Origin: Symbiodinium natans
Taxonomy: Eukaryota; Sar; Dinophyceae; Suessiales; Symbiodiniaceae
Reading direction: 5' to 3'
DNA length: 64,000 nucleotides
Assembly: GCA_905221605.1 (NCBI GenBank)
Contig: CAJNDS010002446.1
Span: 78,037-142,036, forward strand
Part shown: piece by piece, positions 1 to 9,897 of the stretch
Layout: every line of letters begins with the position of its first letter
Position numbering within the stretch: the stretch's first letter is position 1
Translations under genes and position numbers: made by a program
The notes under the pieces: model-generated
The model's database searches: none
Seen by the model: the letters and a program-made list of their open reading frames with translations, nothing else
Told to the model about the DNA's origin: nothing

Positions 1-144
1 CCCAGCCCAAACTCCAACCTCTCCAAGCGCGCCATCCTCCCTCCAACCCTTCATAAAGCCTAAGCTGCTTTGTCCAGCAACCAGGGACAAGAAATTTCAA
101 ACTGCACGAGAAGGAAACCAGCAAGTTAAAAGGTACAGACATAG

Positions 145-224
145 CAAATCCCTACAGCCCGAACTTGCACCGCCCCCTCCCTTGGGACGTCGGGACCCAC
201 AAGACTTCGGACGTGCTTCATACC
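145..224 (+). CDS. predicted internal exon, plus-strand gene
   Basis: An 80-nt open stretch follows a CATAG acceptor and ends at a consensus-like donor, GTGAGC. Its frame reads NPYSPNLHRPLPWDVGTHKT and continues for six more residues. It starts with two bases of a codon and ends in phase 0. A telomere-type array begins just downstream at about 243. No family is recognised. It is grouped with the plus-strand exons that end at 2097 because strand and spacing agree, but the intervening exons are uncertain. Confidence 0.4.
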
Positions 225-242
225 GTGAGCTTTTGACAGCCA

Positions 243-302
243 TAAACCCAAAACCCAAAACCCTAACCCTAAACCCTAAACCCTAAACCCTAAACCCTAA
301 AC
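243..302. repeat. telomere-type array, CCCTAAA orientation
   Basis: About eight CCCTAAA units with a slightly decayed left edge (CCCAAAA). It lies directly after the donor of the exon at 145-224, so it is probably intron sequence. Confidence 0.9.
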
Positions 303-387
303 GAGGTTTGGGGCTTGGGGATACGAATGCCCTCTGCTCCCCGGCTTCATGTTTCTTAGGGTAGCTACATGGTCTCCACATATGGGC

Positions 388-541
388 CCTTAGGGTTTAG
401 GGTTGTTTAGGGTTTAGGGTTTAGGGTTTAGGGTTTAGGGTTTAGGGTTTGGGGTTTGGGGTTTGGGGTTTGGGGTTTGGGGTTTGGGGTTTGGGGTTTG
501 GGGTTTGGGGTTTGGGGTTTGGGGTTTAGGGTTTAGGGTTT
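388..541. repeat. telomere-type array with GGGGTTT core
   Basis: TTTAGGG units flank a homogeneous block of GGGGTTT (about 444-525). The central variant block inside canonical edges suggests local expansion of a mutated unit. Confidence 0.9.
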
Positions 542-636
542 AAGGGCATGCAACTACCCCAAGAATGCTTCGCCGTTAGGGCAGCTTGAGGTCACAATAG
601 GCCTTGCCAGTTGAAGGTTTAACTGACTGGCTGGTT

Positions 637-820
637 CTTAGTAGGGAGTTGAAGAGGCGTTTAGGGTTTAGGTTTTAGAGTTTAGGGTTTAGGGTTTAGG
701 GTTTAGGGTTGAGGTACCCTATATAGTCCCTTAAAGGGTATGTATAGGGCCCTAACTCCCTCACTCCCTACTAAGAAGCAGGGAGTTGAAGAGGCGTTTA
801 GGGTTTAGGTTTCAGAGTTC
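637..820. repeat. direct duplication at array edges
   Basis: GGGAGTTGAAGAGGCGTTTA occurs at about 645 and again at about 781, each time running into TTTAGGG repeats. An inverted copy of the preceding bases (CTCCCTACTAAG) lies at 761-772. The unit is roughly 135-140 bp. No gene is seen here. Confidence 0.7.
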
Positions 821-994
821 AGAGTTCAGAGTTTAGGGTTTAGGGTTTAGGGTTTAGGGTTTAGGGTTTAGGGTTTAGGGTTTAGGGTTTAGGGTTTAGG
901 GTTTAGGGTTTAGGGTTTAGGGTTTAGGGTTTAGGGTTTAGGGTTTAAGGGTTTAGGGTTTTTTAGGGTTTAGGGTTTAGGGTTTAGGGTTTAA
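821..994. repeat. telomere-type array, TTTAGGG
   Basis: Over 20 near-perfect TTTAGGG units. It ends in TTTAAG, a possible 3' splice site for the coding island that follows. Confidence 0.9.
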
Positions 995-995
995 G

Positions 996-1069
996 GGGGC
1001 TTCCTTTTCTCATCCGGCGTCCAAGTGTGCGAAACTGGCTTTGCCAGTGCTTGGAGTGCATTGATCTCA
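996..1069 (+). CDS. predicted exon, plus strand (3' limit uncertain)
   Basis: After the TTTAAG acceptor an open frame reads GFLFSSGVQVCETGFASAWS, then ALIS. The downstream donor is unclear; GCTTGG or GCATTG would be GC-type sites. It lies between two TTTAGGG arrays. No family is recognised. Confidence 0.35.
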
Positions 1070-1108
1070 AACCCAAAACTCAAACCCAATCTGCAACTCA
1101 AAGTACAG

Positions 1109-1350
1109 TTTAGGGTTTAGGGTTTAGGGTTTAGGGTTTAGGGTTTAGGGTTTAGGGTTTAGGGTTTAGGGTTTTTAGGGTTTAGGGTTTAGGGTTTAGG
1201 GTTTAGGGTTTAGGGTTTAGGGTTTAGGGTTTAGGGTTTAGGGTTTAGGGTTTAGGGTTTAGGGTTTAGGGTTTAGGGTTTAGGGTTTAGGGTTTAGGGT
1301 TTAGGGTTTAGGGTTTAGGGTTTAGGGTTTAGGGTTTAGGGTTCAGGGTT
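1109..1350. repeat. telomere-type array, TTTAGGG
   Basis: One of the longest nearly uninterrupted TTTAGGG tracts in the window, more than 30 units with one irregular GGGTTTTTAGGG join. Confidence 0.95.
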
Positions 1351-1491
1351 GGGGATGGGGCCTGAGTTCTACACCCTCAGGTCAGCCTTCAACAATTCGG
1401 TTGCACCCTTGCGCCAGACCTAACCAAACCCCCTTGAGAGAACCGACCCCAACAGCCTTTGCCAAGCTTGGGTGAAACCTCATCTCTGCAG

Positions 1492-1559
1492 GTGTGCGGG
1501 CAAGCTCTCCCACCGCAGAACACTGGAGGACACCTTGTCTACAGCATCGGGAAAAAAAA
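1492..1559 (+). CDS. predicted exon A of plus-strand gene
   Basis: It follows CTCTGCAG and reads VCGQALPPQNTGGHLVYSIG, then KK. It ends before a GT (GTACTC) in phase 2. The next predicted exon (1688-1782) begins with one base, so the phases match. The minus strand of the same stretch is also open (DAVDKVSSSVLRWES), so strand is decided mainly by phase agreement with the exons downstream. Confidence 0.5.
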
Positions 1560-1687
1560 GTACTCTAAACCCTAAACCCTTCTAAACCCTGAACCCTGAA
1601 CCCTAAACCCTTAACCCTTAACCCTTATAACCCTAAACCCTAAACCCTACACCCTAAACCCTAAACGCAAGCCTGCGACCCCCTAAG
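1560..1687 (+). other. predicted intron made largely of CCCTAAA repeats
   Basis: It starts GTACTC, contains CCCTAAA-type units over about 1565-1665, and ends CCCCTAAG. The repeat itself supplies the terminal TAAG acceptor. Confidence 0.5.
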
Positions 1688-1782
1688 CATGAGCCCGCAG
1701 TCACCGTCTAGGCGAGACGAACCCTACGAGGAGTCAGAGTCCCTAAGCATCTTCTGGCCTCCATTCTCAAAATTCTCACGAT
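1688..1782 (+). CDS. predicted exon B of plus-strand gene
   Basis: 95 nt (1 + 31 codons + 1), reading MSPQSPSRRDEPYEESESLS followed by IFWPPFSKFSR. It ends CACGAT|GTTTAGGG, so the donor GT is the first pair of bases of the telomere-type array. Phase agrees with the exons on both sides. The sequence is acidic and serine-rich then aromatic; no domain is recognised. Confidence 0.55.
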
Positions 1783-1915
1783 GTTTAGGGTTTAGGGTTT
1801 AGGGTTTAGGGTTTAGGGTTTAGGGTTTAGGGTTTAGGGCTTAGGGCTTAGGGCTTAGGGTTTATGATCCTTGCGTCAGACAGACAAGTAACAAGGCACG
1901 GATGACAGACAACAG
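1783..1915 (+). other. predicted intron starting in TTTAGGG repeats
   Basis: 133 nt, GT-AG. The 5' part is TTTAGGG repeats drifting to TTAGGGC; the 3' part is unique sequence ending GACAACAG. Confidence 0.55.
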
Positions 1916-2097
1916 GTAAAGATACGAAGAGAGACCGGGTGGAATTCGAGACGGTGGTTCTGCGGCCGGTCCTGCCCTACACGCCACCACTGGGACTTGC
2001 CATGAAACAACTTTGCATGGACAGTCACCTCTGCCAGGGAGGCCTCTGGAGCTATGGAACCAAGGCAGAAACCCTACTTCCCAAACGCGGCAGCTGA
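1916..2097 (+). CDS. predicted terminal exon C of plus-strand gene
   Basis: 182 nt starting with two bases that complete the codon begun in exon B. It then reads KDTKRDRVEFETVVLRPVLP and YTPPLGLAMKQLCMDSHLCQ and ends LLPKRGS before a TGA at 2095-2097. A 60-codon frame of ordinary composition, phase-matched across two predicted introns, is good evidence for a real gene end. There is no ATG near its 5' edge. Function unknown. Confidence 0.6.
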
Positions 2098-2316
2098 AAA
2101 ACAGAGCTCTTTAACAAAACAAAAAAATCGAAAAAACTTTCTCAGCTCTAGGCCATAAACCATGAACTATGCCAGCTTGCGGACGCTGTCCGAAAGGCCG
2201 CGCCGAAACACTCGGTCTAAAGCAGGAGCATAGGGGCCTTGGTGCCTATCTTCACCCCTTGAGACCACTATCGTCTTTGCTGTTCGGGCTACTAAAGCCC
2301 CATCCCGGAGTCCGAA
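2098..2316. other. intergenic or 3' flank, nothing recognised
   Basis: Mixed sequence after the predicted stop: an A-rich stretch at about 2112-2140, then GC-rich sequence. No repeat array and no convincing frame. Confidence 0.5.
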
Positions 2317-2643
2317 GCCCTAAACCCTAAACCCTAAACCCTAAGCCCTAAACCCTAAACCCTAAACCCTAAACCCTAAGCCCTAAACCCTAAACCCAGA
2401 AGGTTTGAGCCCCTGTGGCATGTTCCCTAGGAGCCCGACCCTGGCTTGTAATTTACGGTTAGTTAGGCCTTAGGGTTTTAGGGGTTTAGGGTTTAGGGGT
2501 TTAGGGGTTTAGGGTTTAGGGTTTAAGGGTTTAGGATTTAGCCCTTAGGGTTTGGGATTTGGGGCTCAGGGTTCTCAGTCTCGACGTCGGCGACTCAAAA
2601 CCATAAAAAACGAACCTCCAAATCCTAACCTGTCCACACATAA

Positions 2644-2677
<34 letters not shown>

Positions 2678-3640
2678 TGCAGCCTAAGTCCTATGAATCC
2701 TGAACGGTGATAAGCCCGAAACCCTTCCTAAACCCTAAACCCTGCACCTTAAACCCTATAAACCCGAAACCCTAAACCCGAAATCCCTAACCCTAAACCC
2801 TAAAAGAAGCAGCATCCCAAAGCCGGCCCCGACGCAAATCGCGCGGCAACCGCCACGAACACTGCATTCAGAGTTGGCTTCCAAACTCCTCAAGGTCTAG
2901 GGTTTAGGGTTCTAGACCCACCTAGTACCCCAGGAATAACAAGGGTTTAGGGTTTAGGTTTTAGGGTTTGGGGTTTAGGGTTTAGGCTTTAGGTTTTAGG
3001 GTTTCGCGTTTGGGGTCTAGGGTTTAGGGAACCCCCGAGAGGAGGGGGCATCCTAGGCATAGGTAAGAGAACTAAGGGTCCTGCGTAGCACTAAGTCATA
3101 AGTCCAGAATTTGTAACTAGTGCGCCGGATGCCAAACATTCCCCCATATACTTACTGTGATCTACTGCACAAGCCTTGCATATACCATGATGGGCATGTC
3201 TAAAAAATAGGTTAGTGGAGGGGTAGGGACGGCTTTCATACTAACTAGAAGCATGGAGGAAAGCATGACACCCTCAAGGCGGCCCCACCAGAGGGGCACA
3301 AGACTTCCCGCTAGGTCCTGAAACCTGTGCCTCTCAACTGCATAAAGCCCTGAGCCCTATACCCAAAAAATGATAACATCCAAGCCCAAAGTTGCTAAAC
3401 CCTCAAGCCTAAACCCTGAACCCTGAACCAAGATTCCGATTCAACAACCTCCCAAAGTGAAAACTGTAAAGACGGCCGGCCACGCAACCGTGCCGCTTGC
3501 CGCTTCTGCGCTTGAAGTCTTGGGCTAAATAGGATCCTCTAAACCCTAAACCCTGAACCCTAAGCCCTAAACCCTAAACCGTAAACCCTAAACCCTAAAC
3601 CCTAAACCCTAAACCCTAAGCCCTAAACCCTAAACCCTGT
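2317..3640. repeat. cluster of degenerate telomere-type arrays
   Basis: C-rich blocks at 2317-2398, 2712-2805 and 3538-3640 and G-rich decayed blocks at 2462-2575 and 2897-3030. A (TA)n(CA)n microsatellite lies at 2643-2677. The island 2806-2896 is open on both strands (minus: SLEANSECSVRGGCRAICVG), so it is a weak exon candidate. Nothing recognised in 3031-3537. Confidence 0.7.
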
Positions 3641-4555
3641 CGGGGAAAATATGACATGTGCCAGGGTACCACAAAGCTCCCACAAAGCAGCTGGCTGCCC
3701 TATCAAACCATGTCCCTAAACCCCGCCCCAAACCCTAAACCCTAAACCCCGAAACTACCGGAAGAAGATTGTTGGAAGTAGGCAATTGGCTTGAGTTTAG
3801 GCCTAAACCCTCAAAGGTGTATGTTTGGGTGGCTTTGCGACCCCGTATATACCCCTTGTAAACCCTAAACAACCCAAGGGCCCATACTTCAGCACCCTTT
3901 ACGTAAGGAGCCATATTAAGGGCCCATGAAACTACGCGTAGAAACCCAAAACCTCTATACCCCGAAACCCCTGAACCCTTAACTCATCCTCTCAACCCAT
4001 AAGACCCTGAGCTGCCATCTGAAGGTTTGGCGTTGAGGGTTTAGGTTTAGTGTTCGGGTGTTGGGTTTTGGGCTTAAGGTTCACATCACAGCCCAGAGGC
4101 AATAGCTGGCTAGGCCGGGATGAGCCGAGCGTCCACTAGTCTGGCGGTGGCTGGGGGAAGGTGGGTTTAGGGTGCCCTAAACCTTAAACCCTACACCCTA
4201 CACCCCAAAAACCCTAAACCCAAAACCTTCAACCCTAACGGGCGTCATGTTTCAAGACTTTGGGCTAGGTTTCAGAGAATGGGACCCGACCGTGAAGTGT
4301 AGGGGTTTAGGGCTCATTGTTTGGACATAGGGGCCTGCGTAATGCGAACTCTGACGGACATCCCCAAGTACCATGACTGCACCCCAGAACAAGAGTATGA
4401 ACAAGGATGAACTTGCAAACGATTCATGGTTGCGACCACAACCACAACAAAAAGAATAGTTATAGTTTACAATGACAAAATACAACTACTAGCACCCAGT
4501 AAAGGTTTTGAGCCCTCGGGTTTGCGGGGAATGAGGCCTCAGCCTAAACGCTCAA
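3641..4555. other. diverged repeat region
   Basis: Scattered single CCCTAAA units and decayed repeats. 3835-3940 resembles an element seen again at about 35165-35360. The short open frames here look like chance. No gene recognised. Confidence 0.5.
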
Positions 4556-4655
4556 CCCTAAACCCGAAACCCTAAACGCTAAACCCTAAACCCTAAACCC
4601 CAAACCCCAAACCCTAAACCCTAACCCGAAACCCTAAACCCTAAACCCCACCCCA
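4555..4655. repeat. telomere-type array, CCCTAAA orientation
   Basis: About 13 CCCTAAA and CCCCAAA units. Confidence 0.9.
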
Positions 4656-4752
4656 AAAACCTTTCCGAGGCCTCCCAAACCAGGCTTGCGGGTTGGTTTC
4701 GGTGGCGGCCTGGAGGGCCATGTTGCAAAGAGGGAGCTTGTGAGGGTGTTTT

Positions 4753-5029
4753 GGGTGCTTCGTGGTGTTTCCTTTGTGCTACGGGTTTAGGGTTTAGGGT
4801 TTAGGGCTTAGGGTTTAGGGTTTAGGGTTTAGGGGTTAGGGTTTAGGGTTTAGGGTTTAGGGTTTAGGGTTTAGGGTTTAGGGTTTAGGGTTTAGGGTTT
4901 AGGGTTTAGGGTTTAGGGTTTAGGGTCTAGGGTTTAGGTTTAGGGTTTAGGGTTCAGGGTTCAGGGTTCAGGGTTCAGGGTTTAGGGTTTAGGGTTTAGG
5001 GTTTAGGGTGTTTCGTGGTGTTTCCTTTG
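4753..5029. repeat. TTTAGGG array flanked by a 24-bp direct repeat
   Basis: The array (about 4784-5008) is bracketed by two copies of a 24-bp sequence at 4753-4776 and 5006-5029, differing at one base (core TTCGTGGTGTTTCCTTTG). This is the layout expected of an insertion with target duplication, or of a duplication spanning an expanding array. Confidence 0.8.
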
Positions 5030-5106
5030 GATGTTCCCTCTTATGCTAACAGTCCTTCATGGGGATTATGATAGGGGGACTGCTAGTGTAAGGAGGAGCA
5101 TCCCAA
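5027..5106. mobile_element. MITE-like element, family A copy 1
   Basis: Near-palindromic: left end TTGGATGTTCCCTC, right end GAGGAGCATCCCAA, with inner AACAGTCC and GGACTG. It is related to copies at about 32579, 34417, 45395, 56067 and 60770. No protein-coding capacity, so non-autonomous. Confidence 0.65.
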
Positions 5107-5584
5107 GTGTTTCCGGTTAACGTTCAAGGGGTGGCTGCACTTGCGCAATGCCAAGGAACCTTGCATGGGAATTTGGGGGGGGGGGGGCTTATCAGCTTCA
5201 GCTGAACATCCTCAATGGTTCCTCGGCGCACTTCAAGAGGTCGTCGGGCTTCAGGGAAAGCCATCCACATGATTGCCAGTTTAGAGCTTGTTTGCTTAGG
5301 TGCAGGGATGGCTCAGTGCTCCGAACGGTGGGACTTCTATGCCGGACTTCCTCAGCGGGTGTAGGGCATCAGCTGTAGAGGGACCCGGGTTCAGATGAAC
5401 TACCAACTCGCTCCCAGAGTGATGGTATCGAAGTAAGACGACCATCGCCTGCACCCGCACATCCCTTGAATGGTAGGCTCCAAACCCAGAGATCTGAACA
5501 CAACATCCCTTAAAACCCTGAACCCCAAATCCCCAAGCCCTACAAGCCCCCAAACCCTGGCAAACCCTCCGCATAAACGCTGAA

Positions 5585-5760
5585 ACCCCTGAACCCTAAA
5601 CCCTAAACCCTAAACCCCAAACAACCCTTCACATTCCAAGCCCTGCTCGATCGCTGCCGGAAGGCTCGGGATACCAACCCTGGGCAGCCGGCTCCTGTCC
5701 GGAAAAGAGCCGAAGATACGGGTGAACAGTCCTTAATAATTAGGGTTTAGGGTTTAGGGT

Positions 5761-5834
<74 letters not shown>

Positions 5835-6133
5835 GGTTTAGGGTTTAGGGTTTAGGGTTTAGGGTTTGGGGTTTTGGGTTTAGGGTTTAGGGTTTAGGAC
5901 CCCACGACTCCGACATATTCCCCATGAAAATTACACTTTAAGGGTTCGGGGTTGAGGCTTGATTGTCCTACATAAACCTCATGAAGAAGTTTACCTTAAG
6001 GGTTTACGGTTTAGCTTAGAGTTTCCCTAGATTTTAGGGTTGATTGCAAAAAAAACCCTAAACCCTAAACCCTAAACCCTAAACCCTAAACCCTAAACCC
6101 TAAACCCTAAACCCTAAACCCTAAACCCTAAAC
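5585..6133. repeat. mixed telomere-type arrays
   Basis: CCCTAAA at 5585-5625; TTTAGGG with a homogenised GGGTTGA block at 5741-5900; CCCTAAA at 6053-6133. The intervening 5626-5740 and 5901-6050 show no convincing gene. Confidence 0.85.
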
Positions 6134-6239
6134 CGCGTCAGACCTGGGGGCCTTCAGGGGTGATAGAAGCAACCTGGGAAACAGACCCTCGAGCTCCTGC
6201 AACCCACCTAGACCCACCTAGTACCCTAGGAATAGCAAG

Positions 6240-6442
6240 GGTCTAGGGTTTAGGGTTTAGGGTTTAGGGTGTAGGGTTTAGGGTTTAGGGTTTAGTGTTT
6301 AGGGTTGAGGGAGGAAGGGTTTAGGGTTTAGGGTTTGGGGTTTGGGGTTTGGGGTTTGGGGTTTGGGGTTTGGGGTTTAGGGTTTAGGGTTTAGGGTTTG
6401 GGGTTTGGGGTTTAGGGTCTAGGGTTTAGGGTTTAGGGTTTA
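6240..6442. repeat. telomere-type array with GGGGTTT block
   Basis: TTTAGGG units with two runs of GGGGTTT. Confidence 0.9.
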
Positions 6443-6765
6443 AAAAGAGTACCCTTATTTGGTAAAACGGGGGCTTCTGTAAGGGAACCTGCACCCTAAA
6501 GGAGTAGACCCATCAGGTACCTCAGGAATGGAAAAGGGGGAACCCTTTCTGCTTTAGAGGGGGGTCTTTTGTAAGGGAACTTACGCCCTGAAAAAAGTAG
6601 ACCCCGGAGTAACCTAGGATACCACCGGGTACCCGTTTTTTAGGGGGCCTTTTGTAAGGGAATGCAGGGAATAAGGTAACCTAGGGAACAAGGGTGCCTG
6701 GTTTTGGTTTAAGGGGGCTTTTGTAAGGGAACCTGCACCCTAAAAAGAGGGAGAAAGGGCCTACT
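6443..6765. repeat. irregular tandem repeat, four units
   Basis: Four units share GGGGGCTTTTGTAAGGGAA-like cores at about 6467, 6560, 6640 and 6710, followed in most by CTGCACCCTAAA-like sequence. Spacing is 70-95 bp. A related fragment lies at about 53575-53635. No coding signal. Confidence 0.65.
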
Positions 6766-7135
6766 CTGGGTCCTGGACAGTAAGCCGCTCAAGGTGTTGC
6801 CGGGGCTTTCCGGGCCCCTGGGAAGGAGCCCGCGTCTCGTAAAAAAGTCAGCCCTTAGAAGAGTGTGGACCTCTTTTCGTCACCTCATATTATGAAGGCT
6901 GGTGGCCTCTTTGTCTGTTACCCTTATACCTTCATACGGCCCCTTAGATACCCTAGTAAGAACCCCGAATATAAGGCCCCTATGAAACAGAAACCTTACT
7001 TAACGAGACCACCAACCCATATCAACCACATACTATACCTGGCAAAAGCACCCCTTCAACAACTACAGCAGGCCCGCAAGAGTCCGTAGAGACGGACTGC
7101 ACTTTGTAATGCGCACGTTTAAGGTTTTGGGGATA

Positions 7136-7290
7136 GGGTTTAGGGTGTAGGGTGTAGGGTGTAGGGTTTAGGGTTTAGGGTTTAGGGTTTGGGTTTTGGG
7201 TTTTGGGGTTTGGGGTTTAGGGTTTAGGGTTTAGGATTTAGGGTTTAGGGTTTAGGGTTTAGGGTTTAGGGTTCAGGGTTCAGGGTTTAG
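7136..7290. repeat. telomere-type array, TTTAGGG with variants
   Basis: TTTAGGG, GTGTAGG and GGGTTCA units. Confidence 0.9.
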
Positions 7291-7448
7291 GGTTCTGTGC
7301 TCTGAAGACCTTTATAGCTTCGCATTTACTCTGGAGTGAGCGCTGGCACGGTGGCAAACGCGGCACCTTGACATTGGCCGTCTCGGGCCCATGGGACTCA
7401 ACCTCAGCACTGAAAGCCGAACAAGGTTCAAGAAAGAGAAACCTGCGC

Positions 7449-7742
7449 TCAACACGGGATTGTGAAGCTGTCGCAACACGTTGTGTTTTTCAGGAGCGCG
7501 CACAAACACAAAGGCACAGTCAAGCACACAACATCAAGCGAGGCGCAGACGATATTCTCAAACACACGCGCATAGTCTTTGTGTCGTATGAGCCGGTCTT
7601 TCTCGAACTCATGAATGCTTTCCACGGCTCCGGCATCGCTTTCCGGTATGGAACGAACAATATCGGCAAAGTGTCGAACTTTGACAGGACATAAAATAAG
7701 GCCGCGCGATGTCGCTGCTCGCTTCAGAGCGAAACTCGCCAA
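7449..7742 (-). CDS. possible coding segment, unknown protein
   Basis: A minus-strand frame open for 97 codons reads FADIVRSIPESDAGAVESIH in its middle and ends in a hydrophobic, Cys-rich stretch. An overlapping minus-strand frame at 7312-7527 (VRAPEKHNVLRQLHNPVLSA) is also protein-like, so a frameshift or splice is possible. Start and end are not supported by a clear signal. No family recognised. Confidence 0.25.
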   Translation of the reverse strand: MASFALKRAATSRGLILCPVKVRHFADIVRSIPESDAGAVESIHEFEKDRLIRHKDYARVFENIVCASLDVVCLTVPLCLCALLKNTTCCDSFTIPC

Positions 7743-7759
7743 ACCTGCAACTACTTACT

Positions 7760-7928
7760 GTTGCCCTATACGATCCCATAAAGGGTATGTATAGGGGGGA
7801 TATAGGGTATCTCATTCCCTCATAATCCCATAAAGGGTATATATAGGGGATATCGGGTATCTCATTCCCTCATACTCCCATAAAAGGTATATATAGGGGG
7901 ATATATAGGGTATCTCATTCCCTCATTC
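7760..7928. repeat. tandem repeat, about 55 bp x 3
   Basis: Three units built on CCCATAAAGGGTATATATAG followed by ATATAGGGTATCTCATTCCC. A degenerate single copy is seen at about 718-770. Internally palindromic (CCCATAAAGGG). Confidence 0.8.
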
Positions 7929-8221
7929 CACACTAACCAACAGTAAGACTAACGCGGTCGAAGCGGATCTGTAGATGTCTGACACTGGAATGGCCACCTC
8001 CCACGTTTTCCCAGACACCTGGGAGGATCCAAAAGTAGATCCCCGTAAGCGTTCCTAAGAATGACCCAATATTAGTATAGGGTAGCATTTGGGGGTTCTA
8101 CTTTTTGGATCGTGCCAGGGGTCTGGGTTGTTTCATGCCTACGAATGCGACGCCGCGCTTGTTGTGGGAAAAACACCTGGAATGCCCAAAGCAGGCCTGA
8201 AAGGCGCCAGGAGACTCGTTA

Positions 8222-8270
8222 AAACCCTAAACCCTAAACCCTAAACCCTAAACCCTAAACCCTAAACCCG
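8222..8270. repeat. telomere-type array, CCCTAAA
   Basis: About seven perfect units. Confidence 0.9.
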
Positions 8271-8391
8271 TTTGTTCGTGGGCAAGCCCTAATGACCCTA
8301 ATGTGAGTCCGGCGCCAAGGGCAGCAGATCAGATACCCACGAAGACCAGAAAGCTTCAGGCTCAATTGCTAAACCAAAAAGAAAGTCCAGC

Positions 8392-8637
8392 TTGCAGGCT
8401 GAAGCTTCAGGCTTTCGAGTTACCGCGGATGGAATCAGCAATATCCGCCAGAACTCTCGTTCCCTCACCAACCATGATTCCCTAAGTACGTACCCATCGA
8501 CAACACTCGTTGCGCCCGGGCATTATGTCTCTGCGAATTGGCCCTGTAGCGAAGAATACATTGAAAAGACACTTCAACACTCTCCCATTGTAGTAGAGCC
8601 GCGCACCTCCGCCACAATCCACAAAAGGCTGTAAAGG
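8392..8637 (+). CDS. possible coding segment, unknown protein
   Basis: Open plus-strand frame of about 80 codons ending at a TAA (8632-8634), including TYPSTTLVAPGHYVSANWPC and EEYIEKTLQHSPIVVEPRTS. Composition is protein-like and there are no repeats. No ATG at the left edge, so if real it is an exon whose 5' boundary is unknown. No family recognised. Confidence 0.3.
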
Positions 8638-8979
8638 CCTAAAAACCCATGGGGGCCACAAGCCACTTGGGACCCCCCCCCATAAAAGGGAACCCGGGGG
8701 TCAGTCCTCAAAATGATGGTCCCTTTGTTGAGGTTTAGGGTTTAGGGTTTAGGGTTTAGGGTTTAAGGTTTAAGGTTTAAGGTTTAAAGGTTTTCAGGGC
8801 CCTTTCTGGGCACATTATATCTTCGGGTGCCGTAGTATATGCAGGACCCACCAAGGGACCACAATTCAGAGGAATCACCATACCTGGTCGTAGGAGCTGA
8901 TGCGTAATTATGTCCCCTCATACTCCTATGGGGGCCCCGCTATGCCGTGAACCCTGAACTCACTTGAACCCTTTAACCC

Positions 8980-9217
8980 AAAACCCTAAACCCTAAAACC
9001 CCTAAACCCTAAAACCCTAAACCCTAAAACCCAAAACCCTAAACCCCTCAACCCCCAAACCCCTAAGACCCTAAACCCTAAACCCTAAACCCCTCAACCC
9101 CTAAACCCCTAAGACCCTATACCCTAAACCCTAACCCCCAAACCCCTAAGACCCGAAGACCCGAAGACCCTAAACCCCAAACCCCAAACCCCAAACCCTA
9201 AACCCTAAACCCTAAAC
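8980..9217. repeat. degenerate telomere-type array, CCCTAAA orientation
   Basis: Mixed CCCTAAA, CCCCTCAA, CCCAAAA and CCCTAAG units. On the minus strand it begins GTTTAGGG immediately after the exon at 9218-9307. Confidence 0.9.
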
Positions 9218-9307
9218 CTTTGTAGGCTCCCCAGCCACGAGCTCGATGTCGCCATCCTTCCGAAGAAGCTGGAGCATCCTCTCGGAGTTGCCGCGTATGC
9301 CGTTGAC
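9218..9307 (-). CDS. predicted 90-nt exon (VNGIR...GEPTK)
   Basis: Exactly 30 codons: VNGIRGNSERMLQLLRKDGD followed by IELVAGEPTK. It is preceded by AACCAG and followed by AAAG|GTTTAGGG, so the telomere-type array supplies the donor. It starts and ends in phase 0. The exon at 16515-16593 starts with the same VNG and the same CCAG|GT(C/G)AACGG boundary, which may mean related exons. No family recognised. Confidence 0.6.
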
Positions 9308-9316
9308 CTGGTTCGA

Positions 9317-9580
9317 AGGGTTTAGGGTTTAGGGTTTAGGGTTTAGGGTTTAGGGTTTAGGGTTTAGGGTTTAGGGTTTAGGGTTTAGGGTTTAGGGTTA
9401 TGGTTTAGGGTTTTGGGTTTAGGGTTTAGGGTTTAGGGTTTAGGGTTTAGGGTTTAGGGTTTAGGGTTTAGGGTTTAGGGTTTAGGGTTTAGGGTTTAGG
9501 GTTTAGGGTTTATATAGGGTTTAGGGTTTAGGATTTAGGGTTTGGGGTTTAGGGTTTGGGGTTTAGGGATTAGGGTGTAG
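9317..9580. repeat. telomere-type array, TTTAGGG
   Basis: More than 30 units with few interruptions; probable 3' intron sequence of the minus-strand exon at 9218-9307. Confidence 0.95.
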
Positions 9581-9629
9581 TTGCTGAGTTCCCTGGGCCA
9601 AGCAAGGTCAGCCACTCAATTATGCTAGG

Positions 9630-9747
9630 AGTATAATTATAGATATATATATATATAATAGGTGTATATATATATAATATGTATACATGTATATATTTGC
9701 CACATATATGTATATGCCATATGTATATGTGTGTATATATATACACA
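9630..9747. repeat. TA-rich low-complexity tract
   Basis: (TA)n with ATGTATA interruptions, foldable on itself. Confidence 0.8.
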
Positions 9748-9897
9748 CCCCTAAAGGTGAGAGGTTCCCTACTCAGCTACTAAGCCTGACAAGGGTCGAG
9801 CGTTAACTGCGACTCAGCATCTTCTTTGCAGCCCGGAATATGCCGAAGTCTCCTCACACCCCCAACACCTAAACTGGGCCTAAGCCCTGAACCGTCC

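Noticed and set aside
1-1350. True chromosome end (telomere)
   Set aside because: TTTAGGG arrays occur throughout the 64 kb in both orientations and are short, decayed and interrupted by coding-like islands, so they are interstitial.
5296-5400. tRNA-like or tRNA-derived SINE-like sequence (GGCTCAGTG ... GGGTTCAGATGAAC)
   Set aside because: No acceptor-stem pairing or complete cloverleaf could be traced. The same applies to the GGGTGCGAGTCCCC stretch at about 55520.
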